A stretch of DNA of 64,000 nucleotides, from contig OY727096.1 of the NCBI GenBank assembly GCA_963402885.1, positions 12,877,820 through 12,941,819 of the forward strand, read 5' to 3'. Shown in pieces: positions 63,959-64,000 of the stretch. The position numbers were made by a program, and so were the translations under genes. A model generated the notes under the pieces. That model made no database searches. It had not been told where the DNA came from and saw only the letters and a list, made by a program, of their open reading frames with translations. Numbering within the stretch: position 1 is the first letter of the stretch; each line of letters begins with the position of its first letter. Origin of the DNA: Antedon bifida (lineage: Eukaryota > Echinodermata > Crinoidea > Comatulida > Antedonidae).

Positions 63959-64000
63959 CAAAGAGAACTCTCTACACAAGATGGATGTATTTTGTGGGGA
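63551..64000. repeat. Start of a third tandem unit
   Basis: The last 450 bases match positions 1-450 and 29726-30175. The array therefore continues beyond the window, and at least three units exist in this assembly. Confidence 0.95.

Larger units (their letters stand above)
61305..64000 (+). mobile_element. Ty3/gypsy retrotransposon copy 3, 5' part
   Basis: Gag, protease, reverse transcriptase and RNase H up to the window end, nearly identical to copy 2. It again has no 5' LTR, the D-T-T protease turn and the same frameshifts. Confidence 0.92.

Overview
The window is AT-rich animal DNA. It has spliced exons with GT/AG borders, LINEs, LTR elements, DNA transposons and thousands of bases without genes. 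The dense palindromic GGCCTA clusters, the transposon mix and the fibrocystin-like gene suggest a marine invertebrate deuterostome, most likely an echinoderm. That assignment is inference; no rRNA or mitochondrial marker is present.

Layout: the window is almost entirely a tandem segmental duplication. Unit 1 is 1-29725 and unit 2 is 29726-63550. A third unit begins at 63551. Each unit carries, in order: the 3' part of a Ty3/gypsy element (RNase H, integrase, 3' LTR); a block A1 of minus-strand exons; block B1; block A2; a gene-poor stretch with GGCCTA clusters, two tRNA-like sequences and a hAT-like element; the 3' end of a second minus-strand transcript with tiny exons; block B2 with a LINE inserted in it; and the 5' part of the next gypsy copy. 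Unit 2 is 4100 bp longer. Three insertions (LINE 32120-34137, inverted-repeat DNA element 37224-38312, LINE 50577-54290) minus four losses account for almost exactly this difference.

Host genes: all A and B blocks are exons of a fibrocystin-L (PKHD1L1)-like gene on the minus strand. The A blocks encode the late parallel beta-helix part; the B blocks encode the more C-terminal part. The transcript order is A then B at falling coordinates, so A2 pairs with B1 in the same unit, and A1 of one unit pairs with B2 of the unit before it, across the gypsy. Almost every copy carries stops, frameshifts or exon deletions, usually different ones, so these look like decayed copies. Whether any is expressed cannot be told from sequence.

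At 20068-23668 (and 50158-57474) lies a set of seven to eight minus-strand exons of 24-165 bp. All are consistent with the same splice phase and they encode short acidic, tyrosine-bearing peptides. This looks like the alternatively assembled cytoplasmic tail of an unidentified receptor, possibly the tail of the fibrocystin-like gene itself. It is the most intriguing part of the window.

Mobile elements: the three gypsy copies share the same scars, so they multiplied by segmental duplication and not by transposition. The two unit-2 LINEs have long intact reading frames and are recent. The two units could be a true tandem array or two haplotypes wrongly joined in assembly; the sequence alone does not decide.
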